DNA from: Zeimonas sp046347945
GTDB lineage: Bacteria > Pseudomonadota > Gammaproteobacteria > Burkholderiales > Burkholderiaceae_E
Assembly: GCA_046347945.1 (NCBI GenBank)
Contig: JAXMFB010000019.1
Location: 1-64,000 of the forward strand
Length of the DNA: 64,000 nt
Reading direction: 5' to 3'
Part shown: one piece after another, positions 7,297 to 15,128 of the stretch
Layout: every line of letters starts with the position of its first letter
How positions within the stretch are numbered: position 1 is the stretch's first letter
Translations under genes and position numbers: made by a program
The notes under the pieces: model-generated
The model's input: the letters and a program-made list of their open reading frames with translations, nothing else
Databases searched by the model: none
What the model was told of the DNA's origin: nothing

Positions 7297-10150
7297 GTCC
7301 GAAAAGACGCTTCTGCTGGTTGACGGCTCGAGTTTCCTGTATCGCGCGTTTCACGCGATGCCGGACCTGCGCACCGGCAGCGGCGAGCCGACCGGCGCGG
7401 TCCGCGGCATGGTGGCGATGCTACGGCGTCTGCGTGCCGACGGCAAATTGAGCGGCGGCGCCACGCACGGCGCCGTGGTCTTCGACGCGCCCGGCAAGAC
7501 CTTCCGCGACGACTGGTATGCCGAGTACAAGGCCAATCGCAAGGCAATGCCGGAAGACCTCGTGCGGCAGATCCCGGTCATCCACGAGATGGTGCGCGCG
7601 CTCGGCTGGCCGCTGCTGATGATCGAAGGCATCGAGGCCGACGACGTGATCGCGACGCTGGCCTGCGACGCGTCGCGCCGCGGCATGGACACGGTGATCT
7701 CCACCGGCGACAAGGATCTCGCCCAGCTGGTCGACGACCACGTCGTGCTGGTCAACACGATGGCGAGCCGCGAAGGCGGGCCCGTCGAACGGCTCGACCG
7801 CGAAGGCGTGAAGGCACGCTTCGGCGTGCCTCCGGAGCGCATCGTCGACTGGCTGACGCTGGTCGGCGACGCGGTGGACAACGTCCCGGGCGTCGACAAG
7901 GTGGGGCCGAAGACCGCGGTGAAGTGGCTCGAGCAGTACGGATCGCTCGACGCGATCGTCGAGCACGCCGGCGCGATCGGCGGCGTCGTCGGCGAGAACC
8001 TGCGCAAGGCGCTCGACTGGCTGCCGGTGGCCCGCAAGCTGGTCACGGTGAAGACCGATTGCGACCTCGGTCCGCAGGTCGAGTCGATCGACGCGTCGCT
8101 CGATCTCGCCGCCGAGGATCCGGTCGCACTGCGTGCGCTGTTCGAGCGCTGCGAGTTCCGCGGCTGGCTGCGCGAGCTCGACGCGCGATCGGCGTCGCCT
8201 GCCGGCAGCGCCGGCGGTGCGGCGACGCGCGATGCCCATGCCGCTGCGCCGGCCGATGCGCCGGCCGAAGCGTCGGCCGAAGCGTCGGCCGAAGCGTCGC
8301 AGGGCGCCGCGCCCGGCTCGGGCGGCGTCGCGGCGGGCGAGCCCGGGCTCGCCTACGAGACGGTGCTCGACGACGAGGCGCTCGGGCGCTGGATCGCACG
8401 CATCGAGGCTGCCGAACTGGTTGCCTTCGACACCGAAACCACGTCGCTCGACCCGATGGCCGCCGAACTGGTGGGCCTGTCGCTGTCGGTCGCGCCGTTC
8501 GAGGCCTGCTACGTGCCGGTCGCGCATCGCTACGCGGGCGCGCCGGATCAGCTGTCGCGCGAGCACGTGCTGTCCCGGCTGCGCGCCTGGCTCGAGAACC
8601 CCGCGCGCGCGAAGGTGGGCCAGAACCTGAAGTACGACACGCACGTGCTCGAGAACCACGGCGTGCGCCTGGCCGGCATCGCCCACGACACGCTGCTCGA
8701 GAGTTACGTGCTCGAGGCGCACCGCAATCACGACATGGACTCGCTCGCCGAGCGCCACCTCGGCCGCCGCACGATCACCTACCACGAGGTCGCGGGCAAG
8801 GGCGCGAGCCAGATCGGCTTCGAGCAGGTGCCCATCGACCGGGCGGCCCGCTACGCCGCCGAGGACGCCGACGTCACGATGCACCTGCATCGCACGCTGT
8901 ACCCGCGCATTGCCGAGCACGCGCCGCTCGACCGGATCTACCGCGAGATCGAGATCCCGGTGTCCACCGTGCTGCAGCGCATGGAACGCAACGGCGTGCT
9001 GATCGACGCGCAGGCGCTGGTGCGGCAGTCCGACGAGCTCGGCCGGAAGATGCTCGAGCTCGAGCGGCGCGCGGTCGAGGCCGCCGGCCAGCCGTTCAAC
9101 CTGAACTCGCCGAAGCAGCTCGGCGAGATCCTCTTCGGCCGGCTCGGCCTGCCGGTCGTGCGCAAGACCGCCAGCGGCGCCCCGTCCACCGACGAGGAGG
9201 TGCTGGCGAAGCTGGCCGAAGACTATCCGCTGCCGCGCATCCTGCTCGACTGGCGCGCGCTCGCCAAGCTCAAGAGCACCTACACCGACAAGCTGCCGAA
9301 GATGGTCGATCCGCGCAGCGGACGGGTGCACACCAGCTATTCGCAGGCGGTGGCCGTCACCGGGCGCCTGGCCTCGAGCGACCCGAACCTGCAGAACATC
9401 CCGGTGCGTACCGCCGAGGGGCGGCGCATCCGCGAGGCCTTCGTCGCGCCGCCCGGGGCGAGCATCGTGTCGGCCGACTACTCGCAGATCGAGCTGCGCA
9501 TCATGGCGCACATCTCGGGCGACGCGAGCCTGCTGCGCGCGTTCGAACAGGGGCTCGACGTCCATCGCGCGACCGCGGCCGAGATCTTCGGCGTCCCGCC
9601 GTCCGAGGTCGGCGCGGAGCAGCGCCGCTATGCCAAGGTGATCAACTTCGGGCTGATCTACGGCATGAGCGCCTACGGCCTGGCGTCGAACCTGGGCATC
9701 GAGCGCGACGCGGCGAAGAACTACATCGAACGCTACTTCGCGCGTTATCCGGGCGTCGCACGCTACATGGAGGAGACGCGCGCGCTGGCGCGCAGCCAGG
9801 GCTACGTCGAGACGGTGTTCGGCCGGCGCCTGTGGCTCGCCGAGATCAACAGCCCGAACGGGCCGCGCCGGGCCGCCGCCGAGCGCGCGGCGATCAACGC
9901 GCCGATGCAGGGCACGGCGGCCGACCTGATCAAGATGGCGATGATCGCGGTGCAGCGCTGGCTCGACGAGCGCCGGCTCGGCACGAAGCTGATCATGCAG
10001 GTCCACGACGAACTGGTGCTCGAGGTGCCGCAGGCCGAGCTCGACGAGGTGCGCCCGGCCGTCCGGCGCATCATGACCGGCGTCGCCCGGCTGTCGGTGC
10101 CGCTCGAGGTCGAGTGCGGCGTCGGCGACAACTGGGAACGGGCGCACTGA
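7295..10150 (+). CDS. polA: DNA polymerase I
   Basis: A 951-residue polymerase for Okazaki fragment maturation and gap filling. The 5' nuclease domain starts LLVDGSSFLYRAFHAM (residues 6-21). The 3'-5' exonuclease keeps its acidic residues: FDTETT (Exo I), GQNLKYD (Exo II) and YAAEDAD (Exo III), so proofreading is probably active. Polymerase motifs A (DYSQIELRI), B (RRYAKVINFGLIYG) and C (QVHDELVLEV) are intact. Between the nuclease and exonuclease domains lies an Ala-rich linker with a short tandem repeat. ATG 7295 gives the conserved N-terminus; the longer upstream open frame is antisense to LOG. Confidence 0.97.
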   Translation: MSEKTLLLVDGSSFLYRAFHAMPDLRTGSGEPTGAVRGMVAMLRRLRADGKLSGGATHGAVVFDAPGKTFRDDWYAEYKANRKAMPEDLVRQIPVIHEMVRALGWPLLMIEGIEADDVIATLACDASRRGMDTVISTGDKDLAQLVDDHVVLVNTMASREGGPVERLDREGVKARFGVPPERIVDWLTLVGDAVDNVPGVDKVGPKTAVKWLEQYGSLDAIVEHAGAIGGVVGENLRKALDWLPVARKLVTVKTDCDLGPQVESIDASLDLAAEDPVALRALFERCEFRGWLRELDARSASPAGSAGGAATRDAHAAAPADAPAEASAEASAEASQGAAPGSGGVAAGEPGLAYETVLDDEALGRWIARIEAAELVAFDTETTSLDPMAAELVGLSLSVAPFEACYVPVAHRYAGAPDQLSREHVLSRLRAWLENPARAKVGQNLKYDTHVLENHGVRLAGIAHDTLLESYVLEAHRNHDMDSLAERHLGRRTITYHEVAGKGASQIGFEQVPIDRAARYAAEDADVTMHLHRTLYPRIAEHAPLDRIYREIEIPVSTVLQRMERNGVLIDAQALVRQSDELGRKMLELERRAVEAAGQPFNLNSPKQLGEILFGRLGLPVVRKTASGAPSTDEEVLAKLAEDYPLPRILLDWRALAKLKSTYTDKLPKMVDPRSGRVHTSYSQAVAVTGRLASSDPNLQNIPVRTAEGRRIREAFVAPPGASIVSADYSQIELRIMAHISGDASLLRAFEQGLDVHRATAAEIFGVPPSEVGAEQRRYAKVINFGLIYGMSAYGLASNLGIERDAAKNYIERYFARYPGVARYMEETRALARSQGYVETVFGRRLWLAEINSPNGPRRAAAERAAINAPMQGTAADLIKMAMIAVQRWLDERRLGTKLIMQVHDELVLEVPQAELDEVRPAVRRIMTGVARLSVPLEVECGVGDNWERAH
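8263..8298 (+). repeat. Three tandem 12-bp copies in the polA linker
   Basis: The unit GGCCGAAGCGTC occurs three times head to tail without mismatch, encoding an Ala-Glu-Ala-Ser repeat in the linker between the 5' nuclease and proofreading domains. The length is a multiple of three, so copy-number change would keep the frame. Confidence 0.9.
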
Positions 10151-10155
10151 TCCTC

Positions 10156-10941
10156 ATGACGTCCACGCTGCTGATGACGATTCTCGCCACGCTGCTGGCC
10201 GGCGTGGCCAGCGTGCTGGCCGCCGCGTGGCTCTCGCTCGGGCTGCTGGCGGGGCTGGTCAACCGGCTGGTCAGCGTGTCGGCGGGGCTGCTGCTGGGCT
10301 CCGCAGTGCTGAACCTCATCCCGGAGGCGTTCGAATCGGGTTCCGACCTGCGCGCGCTCTCCTGGACGCTGCTGCTCGGCCTGATCGGGTTCTTCGTCCT
10401 CGAGAAGCTCGCGGTGCTGCGCCACAGCCACCATCACGAGAGCGACGGGCACCACCACCACCACGGGCACGATCGCGAAGCAGCGGGCCCCGGCGGCATG
10501 CTGATCCTGATCGGCGACGGCATCCACAACTTCGCCGACGGCGTGATGATCGCCGCCGCGTTCATCACCGATCCGACGCTCGGGTGGCTGACGACGGCCG
10601 CGATCGCCGCGCACGAGATCCCGCAGGAAATCGGCGACTTCATCGTCCTCATCAACGCCGGCTACACGCGCGGGCGCGCGCTCGCGTACAACGTGCTGAG
10701 CGGCCTGTCGGCGGTGGCCGGCGGCGTGCTCGGCTACCTGTCGCTGTCGCGCACCCAGGACCTGCTGCCGTACGTGCTGGCGCTGGCGGCAGCCAGCTTC
10801 ATCTACATCGCGCTGGCCGACCTGATTCCCGACCTGCACCGCGAGACGCGCCGCGGCGGCGAATGGTTCTGGCAGTTCGCGCTGATGATGGCCGGCATCG
10901 CGGTGATCGCGCTGAGCACCGCGGCGCTGCACGCGCACTGA
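10156..10941 (+). CDS. ZIP-family divalent metal transporter
   Basis: A 261-residue inner-membrane protein with about eight hydrophobic segments. The metal-binding motifs are in helix 4 (DGIHNFADGVMIAAAF) and helix 5 (AAHEIPQEIGDFIVL), the signature of ZIP zinc/iron importers. A His-rich loop (HSHHHESDGHHHHHGHD, about residues 95-112) between helices 3 and 4 is typical and probably binds zinc. It starts five bases after the polA stop and may be read from the same transcript, although the functions are unrelated. Zinc is the likely substrate, by family. Confidence 0.92.
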   Translation: MTSTLLMTILATLLAGVASVLAAAWLSLGLLAGLVNRLVSVSAGLLLGSAVLNLIPEAFESGSDLRALSWTLLLGLIGFFVLEKLAVLRHSHHHESDGHHHHHGHDREAAGPGGMLILIGDGIHNFADGVMIAAAFITDPTLGWLTTAAIAAHEIPQEIGDFIVLINAGYTRGRALAYNVLSGLSAVAGGVLGYLSLSRTQDLLPYVLALAAASFIYIALADLIPDLHRETRRGGEWFWQFALMMAGIAVIALSTAALHAH

Positions 10942-10942
10942 C

Positions 10943-10960
10943 GGGCGCGCGCTCGCGCCC
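10943..10960 (+). terminator. Short GC hairpin after the ZIP gene
   Basis: GGGCGCG and CGCGCCC form a perfect seven-base stem with a four-base loop, starting two bases after the ZIP stop codon. No T-run follows, so it is at best a weak intrinsic terminator or an mRNA 3'-end stabiliser. Confidence 0.3.
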
Positions 10961-11033
10961 CTCCGGACCCGTAGCCGCATGGCCCTCGCCGATCGTCGTG
11001 CCCTTGCGCTGCCCCGGCGCCCTGCCCAGGCCT

Positions 11034-11618
11034 TCACGGCTCGCGGCAGATCGCCGCGACCAGCCGCTCGAACGCGGCTTCGTCGAACGCCGCGTTGTCG
11101 AAGCGCAGCAGCCCGGGGAACTCGGCGGGGTCCGGGTCGAAGCGGCGCTTGCGGTAGTCGTCCCAGTGCGCGAGCTTGTAGCGGTCGCGCGCGTCGCCGC
11201 GGGCGACGATGCGCGTTTTCGCGGCAGCCTCGTCGAGCGCGACCCACACCACCGAGATGCGGGTGCCTGGCGGTGCCCCGAGCGCGGCCGGATCGAAGAC
11301 GCGCTTCGATTTCACCTCGCGCGAGAACGGCCCCACCAGCACGACGTTGACGCCCAACGCGAGGTTTTCGGCGGCGATTTCGAGCAGGCCCGCGTATTCC
11401 TGGTCGCGCAGGTGCTCGAGATAGGTCGGGCTGTCGCGGTCGTCCGGATCGCCGGTCAGGAGGCCCATCACTTTCGCGCTGTAGGCCCCGTAGACCGTGT
11501 CCTTGTCGAGCACGCAGAAGCTCTCGCCGGTGCGCGCGTGCAGCAGCGGCACCGCGCGGCGCGCCAGAGTCGTCTTGCCGGTGCCGGCGTGCCCGGCGAT
11601 GAAGACGAGCCGCGCCAT
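11034..11618 (-). CDS. P-loop ATP-binding protein, predicted kinase
   Basis: A 194-residue protein starting MARLVFIAGHAGTGKTTLA, with a Walker A motif (GHAGTGKT) at residues 9-16. LDKDTVYGAYSAKV, VVLVGPFSRE and a C-terminal region rich in charged residues (RDRYKLAHWDDYRKRRF) resemble small-molecule kinases or zeta-toxin-like AAA proteins of the AAA_33 group. The substrate cannot be told. It ends the minus-strand run, five bases after the rhodanese gene. Confidence 0.7.
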   Translation of the reverse strand: MARLVFIAGHAGTGKTTLARRAVPLLHARTGESFCVLDKDTVYGAYSAKVMGLLTGDPDDRDSPTYLEHLRDQEYAGLLEIAAENLALGVNVVLVGPFSREVKSKRVFDPAALGAPPGTRISVVWVALDEAAAKTRIVARGDARDRYKLAHWDDYRKRRFDPDPAEFPGLLRFDNAAFDEAAFERLVAAICREP

Positions 11619-11623
11619 CGGTC

Positions 11624-12472
11624 TCAGCCGGCGTCGCCCGTGGCGACCGGCCGCGACGGGTCGGCGCACCACTCGCTCCACGAACCCGGGTAGAGCGCCC
11701 CCCCGGGCAGCCCCGCCATCTCCATCGCCAGCAGGTTGTGGCATGCGGTGACCCCGGATCCGCACTGGTGAACCAGCGCCGAGGGGTCGCGACCCGCCAG
11801 CAGCGCGAGGTATTCGTCGCGCAGCACCTCGGCCGGCTTGAATCGGCCGTCGGGGCGCAGGTTGCCCTGGAACGGCCGGTTCACCGCGCCGGGGATGTGG
11901 CCGGCGACCGGGTCGTAGGGTTCGGCCTCGCCGCGAAAGCGCTCGGGGCTGCGCGCATCGACGATCAGCCGGACGGGGTCGCGCAGCCCGGCGAGGACCG
12001 CGTCGGCGTCGACCTCGGCGACCAGCGGCTCGCGCATCGTCAGCGTTGCCGGGCGCGCCACCGGCGCTTCGCGGCTCACCGGGTAGCCCGCCTTGCGCCA
12101 GGCCTGGAGGCCGCCATCGAGCACCGCGGCCTCGCGGTGGCCGAGCCAGCGCGCCAGCCACCACAGGCGCACCGCGAAGGCGCCGCCGCTGTCGTCGTAG
12201 GCAACGAGCTGGCGGTGGTCGGACAGGCCGATCGACTCCAGCTTGCGGCGCAGCGTCTCGCGATCGGGCAGCGGATGGCGGCCGTTGCGGCCCGTCTTCG
12301 GGCCGGCCAGGTCGAAGTCCTGGTGCAGGAAGAACGCGCCGGGGAGGTGGCCGACCGACCAGGCGATCGGCCCGACTTCGGGATCGGTCAACTCGTGGCG
12401 GCAGTCGACGACCAGGCACTGGTCGATGCAGGCGGCCAGCTCGTCGGCCGTGATCACGGTGGTCCAGCTCAT
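11624..12472 (-). CDS. sseA: Sulfurtransferase with two rhodanese domains
   Basis: A 282-residue two-domain rhodanese. The inactive N-terminal domain contains WSVGHLPGAFFLHQDFDLAG; the C-terminal one holds the catalytic Cys in HQCGSGVTACHNLLAM (about residues 234-249). A CGSGVTA loop is that of 3-mercaptopyruvate sulfurtransferases, so the protein probably moves sulfur from 3-mercaptopyruvate to thiols or cyanide. MSWTTVI was chosen as start because GGAG lies nine bases before ATG 12472; a longer in-frame start at 12571 would add a low-complexity stretch overlapping the Rieske gene. The symbol follows family resemblance. Confidence 0.85.
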   Translation of the reverse strand: MSWTTVITADELAACIDQCLVVDCRHELTDPEVGPIAWSVGHLPGAFFLHQDFDLAGPKTGRNGRHPLPDRETLRRKLESIGLSDHRQLVAYDDSGGAFAVRLWWLARWLGHREAAVLDGGLQAWRKAGYPVSREAPVARPATLTMREPLVAEVDADAVLAGLRDPVRLIVDARSPERFRGEAEPYDPVAGHIPGAVNRPFQGNLRPDGRFKPAEVLRDEYLALLAGRDPSALVHQCGSGVTACHNLLAMEMAGLPGGALYPGSWSEWCADPSRPVATGDAG

Positions 12473-12530
12473 CGGCACGTCTCCGGGAGCCGGTGGCCGG
12501 CGCGCGGCCGCCGGCGAGGTCGGCGGCGGT

Positions 12531-13631
12531 TCAGATTGCGCCCAGCTGGCGGCGCAGGAACTCGTGGACATGCTGCATCCCGTCTTCCATCGGGCTCTGG
12601 TACGGCCCGGCGTCGTCCTCGCCGCGATCGAGCAGCGCCCGCCGGCCGGCGTCCATCCGCAATGCGATCTCGTCGTCCTCGATCGCGGTCTCCATGTAGG
12701 CAGCGCGCTCGGCTTCGACGAACTCGCGTTCGAACAGCGCGATCTCTTCCGGATAGTAGAACTCGACGATGTTGGTCGTCTGCTGCGGTCCGCGCGGCAC
12801 CAGCGTGGAGACGACCAGCACGTACGGGTACCACTCGACCATCACGTTCGGGTAGTAGGTCAGCCAGACCGCGCCATGCGGGGGCAACTCGCCGTTGCCG
12901 AAGCGCAGCACCTGCTCCTGCCAGCGCTTGTACACCGGCGTTCCCGGCTTGCGCAGCCCCTCGAAGGTGCCGACCGTCTGCACCGAGTACCACTCGCCGA
13001 ACTCCCAGCGCAGGTCGTCGCAGGAAACGAAGTGACCGAGCCCCGGATGGAACGGCACGACATGGTAGTCCTCGAGGTAGACCTCGATGAACGTCTTCCA
13101 GTTGTACGCGCACTCGTGGACCTCGACGTGGTCGAGCAGGTAGCCCGAGAAGTCGAACTCGGGCCCGACGCCCAGTGCCGCGAGGTCGCGCGCGACGTCG
13201 CGCGGGCCCTCGAACAACAGGCCGCGCCAGTTCTGCAGCGGCGTGCTGCCCAGCTTCACGCACGGCTGCTGCTCGAAGTGCGGCGCCCCGAGCAGGTTGC
13301 CCGACAGGTCGTAGGTCCAGCGGTGCAACGGGCAGACGATGTTGTCGGAATGGCCGCGGCCGTTGAGCATCACGGCCTGGCGGTGGCGGCAGACGTTGGA
13401 CAGCAGTTCGACCCCGCCCGGGCTGCGCACCAGCACGCGACCTTCCCGCTCGGCGGCGAGCGCGTGGTAGTCGCCCGTCGCGGGCACCATCAGCTCGTGG
13501 CCCACGTAGCCGGGGCCTTGCCGGAACAGCACGTCGAGTTCGCGCCGGAACAGCGCTTCGTCGAAGTAGGCGGAAACGGGGAGTTGACTGCGTGCGGGTA
13601 CGAGGAATTCGCGTCGACCCAGATCCGACAT
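12531..13631 (-). CDS. Rieske [2Fe-2S] aromatic-ring-hydroxylating oxygenase, alpha subunit type
   Basis: A 366-residue iron-sulfur oxygenase. The Rieske cluster ligands are in SNVCRHRQAVML and IVCPLHRWTYDLSG (CxH, 17 residues, CxxH). The mononuclear iron site is in the catalytic domain: NWKTFIEVYLEDYHVVPFH (about residues 175-193), with the spacing His-x4-His. Such enzymes hydroxylate or demethylate aromatic or quaternary-ammonium compounds using electrons from a reductase. No reductase, ferredoxin or beta subunit lies nearby, so it must use a partner encoded elsewhere. Start ATG 13631 gives MSDLGRREF; earlier in-frame codons would run into the xseB promoter region. Substrate unknown. Confidence 0.88.
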   Translation of the reverse strand: MSDLGRREFLVPARSQLPVSAYFDEALFRRELDVLFRQGPGYVGHELMVPATGDYHALAAEREGRVLVRSPGGVELLSNVCRHRQAVMLNGRGHSDNIVCPLHRWTYDLSGNLLGAPHFEQQPCVKLGSTPLQNWRGLLFEGPRDVARDLAALGVGPEFDFSGYLLDHVEVHECAYNWKTFIEVYLEDYHVVPFHPGLGHFVSCDDLRWEFGEWYSVQTVGTFEGLRKPGTPVYKRWQEQVLRFGNGELPPHGAVWLTYYPNVMVEWYPYVLVVSTLVPRGPQQTTNIVEFYYPEEIALFEREFVEAERAAYMETAIEDDEIALRMDAGRRALLDRGEDDAGPYQSPMEDGMQHVHEFLRRQLGAI

Positions 13632-13816
13632 CCTGACCCTCCATGCCAGTCGAAGGACGGAACCAAGCCCGGCCTCGGGAGTGCCCCGGGACGGCCAACC
13701 AGGGCAGGTGCGCTCTGGGAGGGCGAAGGATACCCTGATTGGCAGGCAAGGCAAGTCGAGCCATGGGCGGGCGTCCCGAATTTCGCCCTCGTCCGGCGGG
13801 CCGGGCAAAACAAAAG

Positions 13817-13822
13817 TAAAAT
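13817..13822 (+). promoter_or_regulatory. Candidate -10 for the xseB-ispA-dxs operon
   Basis: TAAAAT lies in an A-rich patch 41 bases before the xseB start, in the divergent space between the Rieske gene and xseB. No strong -35 is visible. It would serve the three overlapping genes downstream. Confidence 0.45.
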
Positions 13823-13863
13823 CAACGCTTTGACCTGCTCCGCCAGGCTCCGGATTCCCATCG

Positions 13864-14175
13864 ATGGCCAAGTCTTCCAGCCGCCAGCCCGGCGACGCTG
13901 CCGCGGAACCGGCGGGCGCCGGTGCCGCGTCCGCCCCCCTGCCGGACGGCCCGGCCCCCGAGTCCTTCGAGCTCGCGCTGGGCGAGCTCGAGAGCATCGT
14001 CCAGCGGATGGAGAGCGGCACCCTGTCGCTCGAGCAGTCGCTGGCCGACTACCGCCGGGGCGCGGCCTTGATCGGCTGGTGCCGCAAGTCGTTGTCGGAG
14101 GTCCAGCAGCAGGTCCGGATCCTCGAGGCCGACCTGCTGCGCCCGTTCGAGCCCGACGACGCGGAAGAGTCCTGA
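13864..14175 (+). CDS. xseB: Exodeoxyribonuclease VII small subunit
   Basis: A 103-residue protein whose core (about residues 35-90) matches XseB: SFELALGELESIVQRME, GTLSLEQSLADYRRG and LIGWCRKSLSEVQQQV, the helical hairpin that packs on XseA. It is preceded by a 30-residue Ala/Pro-rich extension. With XseA (55.2 kb in this window) it forms the nuclease that degrades single-stranded DNA to oligonucleotides. Its stop overlaps the ispA start (TGATG). The association of xseB with ispA and dxs is conserved in proteobacteria. Confidence 0.93.
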   Translation: MAKSSSRQPGDAAAEPAGAGAASAPLPDGPAPESFELALGELESIVQRMESGTLSLEQSLADYRRGAALIGWCRKSLSEVQQQVRILEADLLRPFEPDDAEES

Positions 14176-15128
14176 TGAGCGACCTGACTACTGCCGCCGC
14201 ACCGGCGGCCAGCACGCTGCCGTTCGATCGCTGGCTGGCGGCGCGCGGCCAGCGCGCCGAGCAGGCGCTCGAGCGCGCGCTGCCGCAGGCCTCGGCGCAC
14301 CCGTCGCCGCTGCACGAGGCGATGCGCTACGCGGTGCTCGGCGGCGGCAAGCGCGTGCGCCCGATGCTCGTCTACGCAGCTGGCGAGGCGGGCGGCGCGC
14401 CGATCGCGGCACTCGACTGCGCGGCCTGCGCGGTCGAGCTGGTGCACGCCTATTCGCTGGTGCACGACGACCTGCCTTGCATGGACGACGACGTGCTGCG
14501 CCGCGGGCGCCCGACGGTGCACGTGAAGTACGGCGAGGCGCTGGCGATGCTGGTCGGCGACGCGTTGCAGGCGCTCGCGTTCGAGTCGCTCGCCGCGGCG
14601 GCCGGCCAGGGCGCGCCGGCCGGGGCTGTCGCCGCGATGGTCGCGGAACTCGCGCACGCCGCGGGTTCGCTGGGCATGGCCGGCGGCCAGGCGATCGACC
14701 TCGCCTCGGTCGGCGTCGCCCTCGATCGCGATGCCCTCGAGGACATGCATCGGCGCAAGACCGGGGCGCTGCTGCGTGCCTCGGTGCGGCTCGGTGGCCT
14801 GTGCGCTGCCGATGGCGGCGCGGGGGCCGGCGAGGCGCGCGCGCGGCGCATGCAGGCGCTCGACCGCTATGCCGATGCGATCGGCCTGGCGTTCCAGGTG
14901 GTCGACGACATCCTCGACGTCGAGGGCGACGCCGCCACCCTCGGAAAGACCGCCGGCAAGGACGCGCAGCGCAACAAGCCGACCTACGTGTCCGCGCTCG
15001 GCCTCGACGCGGCGCGACGACTGGCGGGGCGGCTGCGCGAGCAGGCGCGCGACGCGATCGCGCCGCTGGGCGAGGCGGGCTACCGGCTGGCCGGCCTCGC
15101 GGACCTGATCGTGCTGAGGAAGTCGTGA
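14175..15128 (+). CDS. ispA: Farnesyl/geranyl diphosphate synthase
   Basis: A 317-residue all-alpha prenyltransferase condensing IPP with DMAPP and GPP to give FPP, feeding quinone, bactoprenol and other isoprenoid synthesis. The first Asp-rich motif is DDLPCMDDD (about residues 97-105) and the second VVDDILDVEGD. GGGKRVRPMLVYAAG, the IPP-binding region, precedes them. The two residues between the Asp pairs of the first motif (DDxxxxD) mark the bacterial FPP synthase type. Coupled by one-base overlaps to xseB upstream and dxs downstream. Confidence 0.95.
   Translation: MSDLTTAAAPAASTLPFDRWLAARGQRAEQALERALPQASAHPSPLHEAMRYAVLGGGKRVRPMLVYAAGEAGGAPIAALDCAACAVELVHAYSLVHDDLPCMDDDVLRRGRPTVHVKYGEALAMLVGDALQALAFESLAAAAGQGAPAGAVAAMVAELAHAAGSLGMAGGQAIDLASVGVALDRDALEDMHRRKTGALLRASVRLGGLCAADGGAGAGEARARRMQALDRYADAIGLAFQVVDDILDVEGDAATLGKTAGKDAQRNKPTYVSALGLDAARRLAGRLREQARDAIAPLGEAGYRLAGLADLIVLRKS

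Noticed and set aside
8257..8300. Possible CRISPR or satellite from the tandem 12-mers
   Set aside because: Only three copies, no spacers, and it encodes a linker within polA.
7421..10147. 908-codon open frame antisense to polA
   Set aside because: Antisense shadow; amino acid content follows the reverse complement of polA codons.
10425..10480. His-rich stretch in the ZIP gene as a separate metal-binding peptide
   Set aside because: It is the normal cytoplasmic loop between helices 3 and 4 of ZIP transporters.
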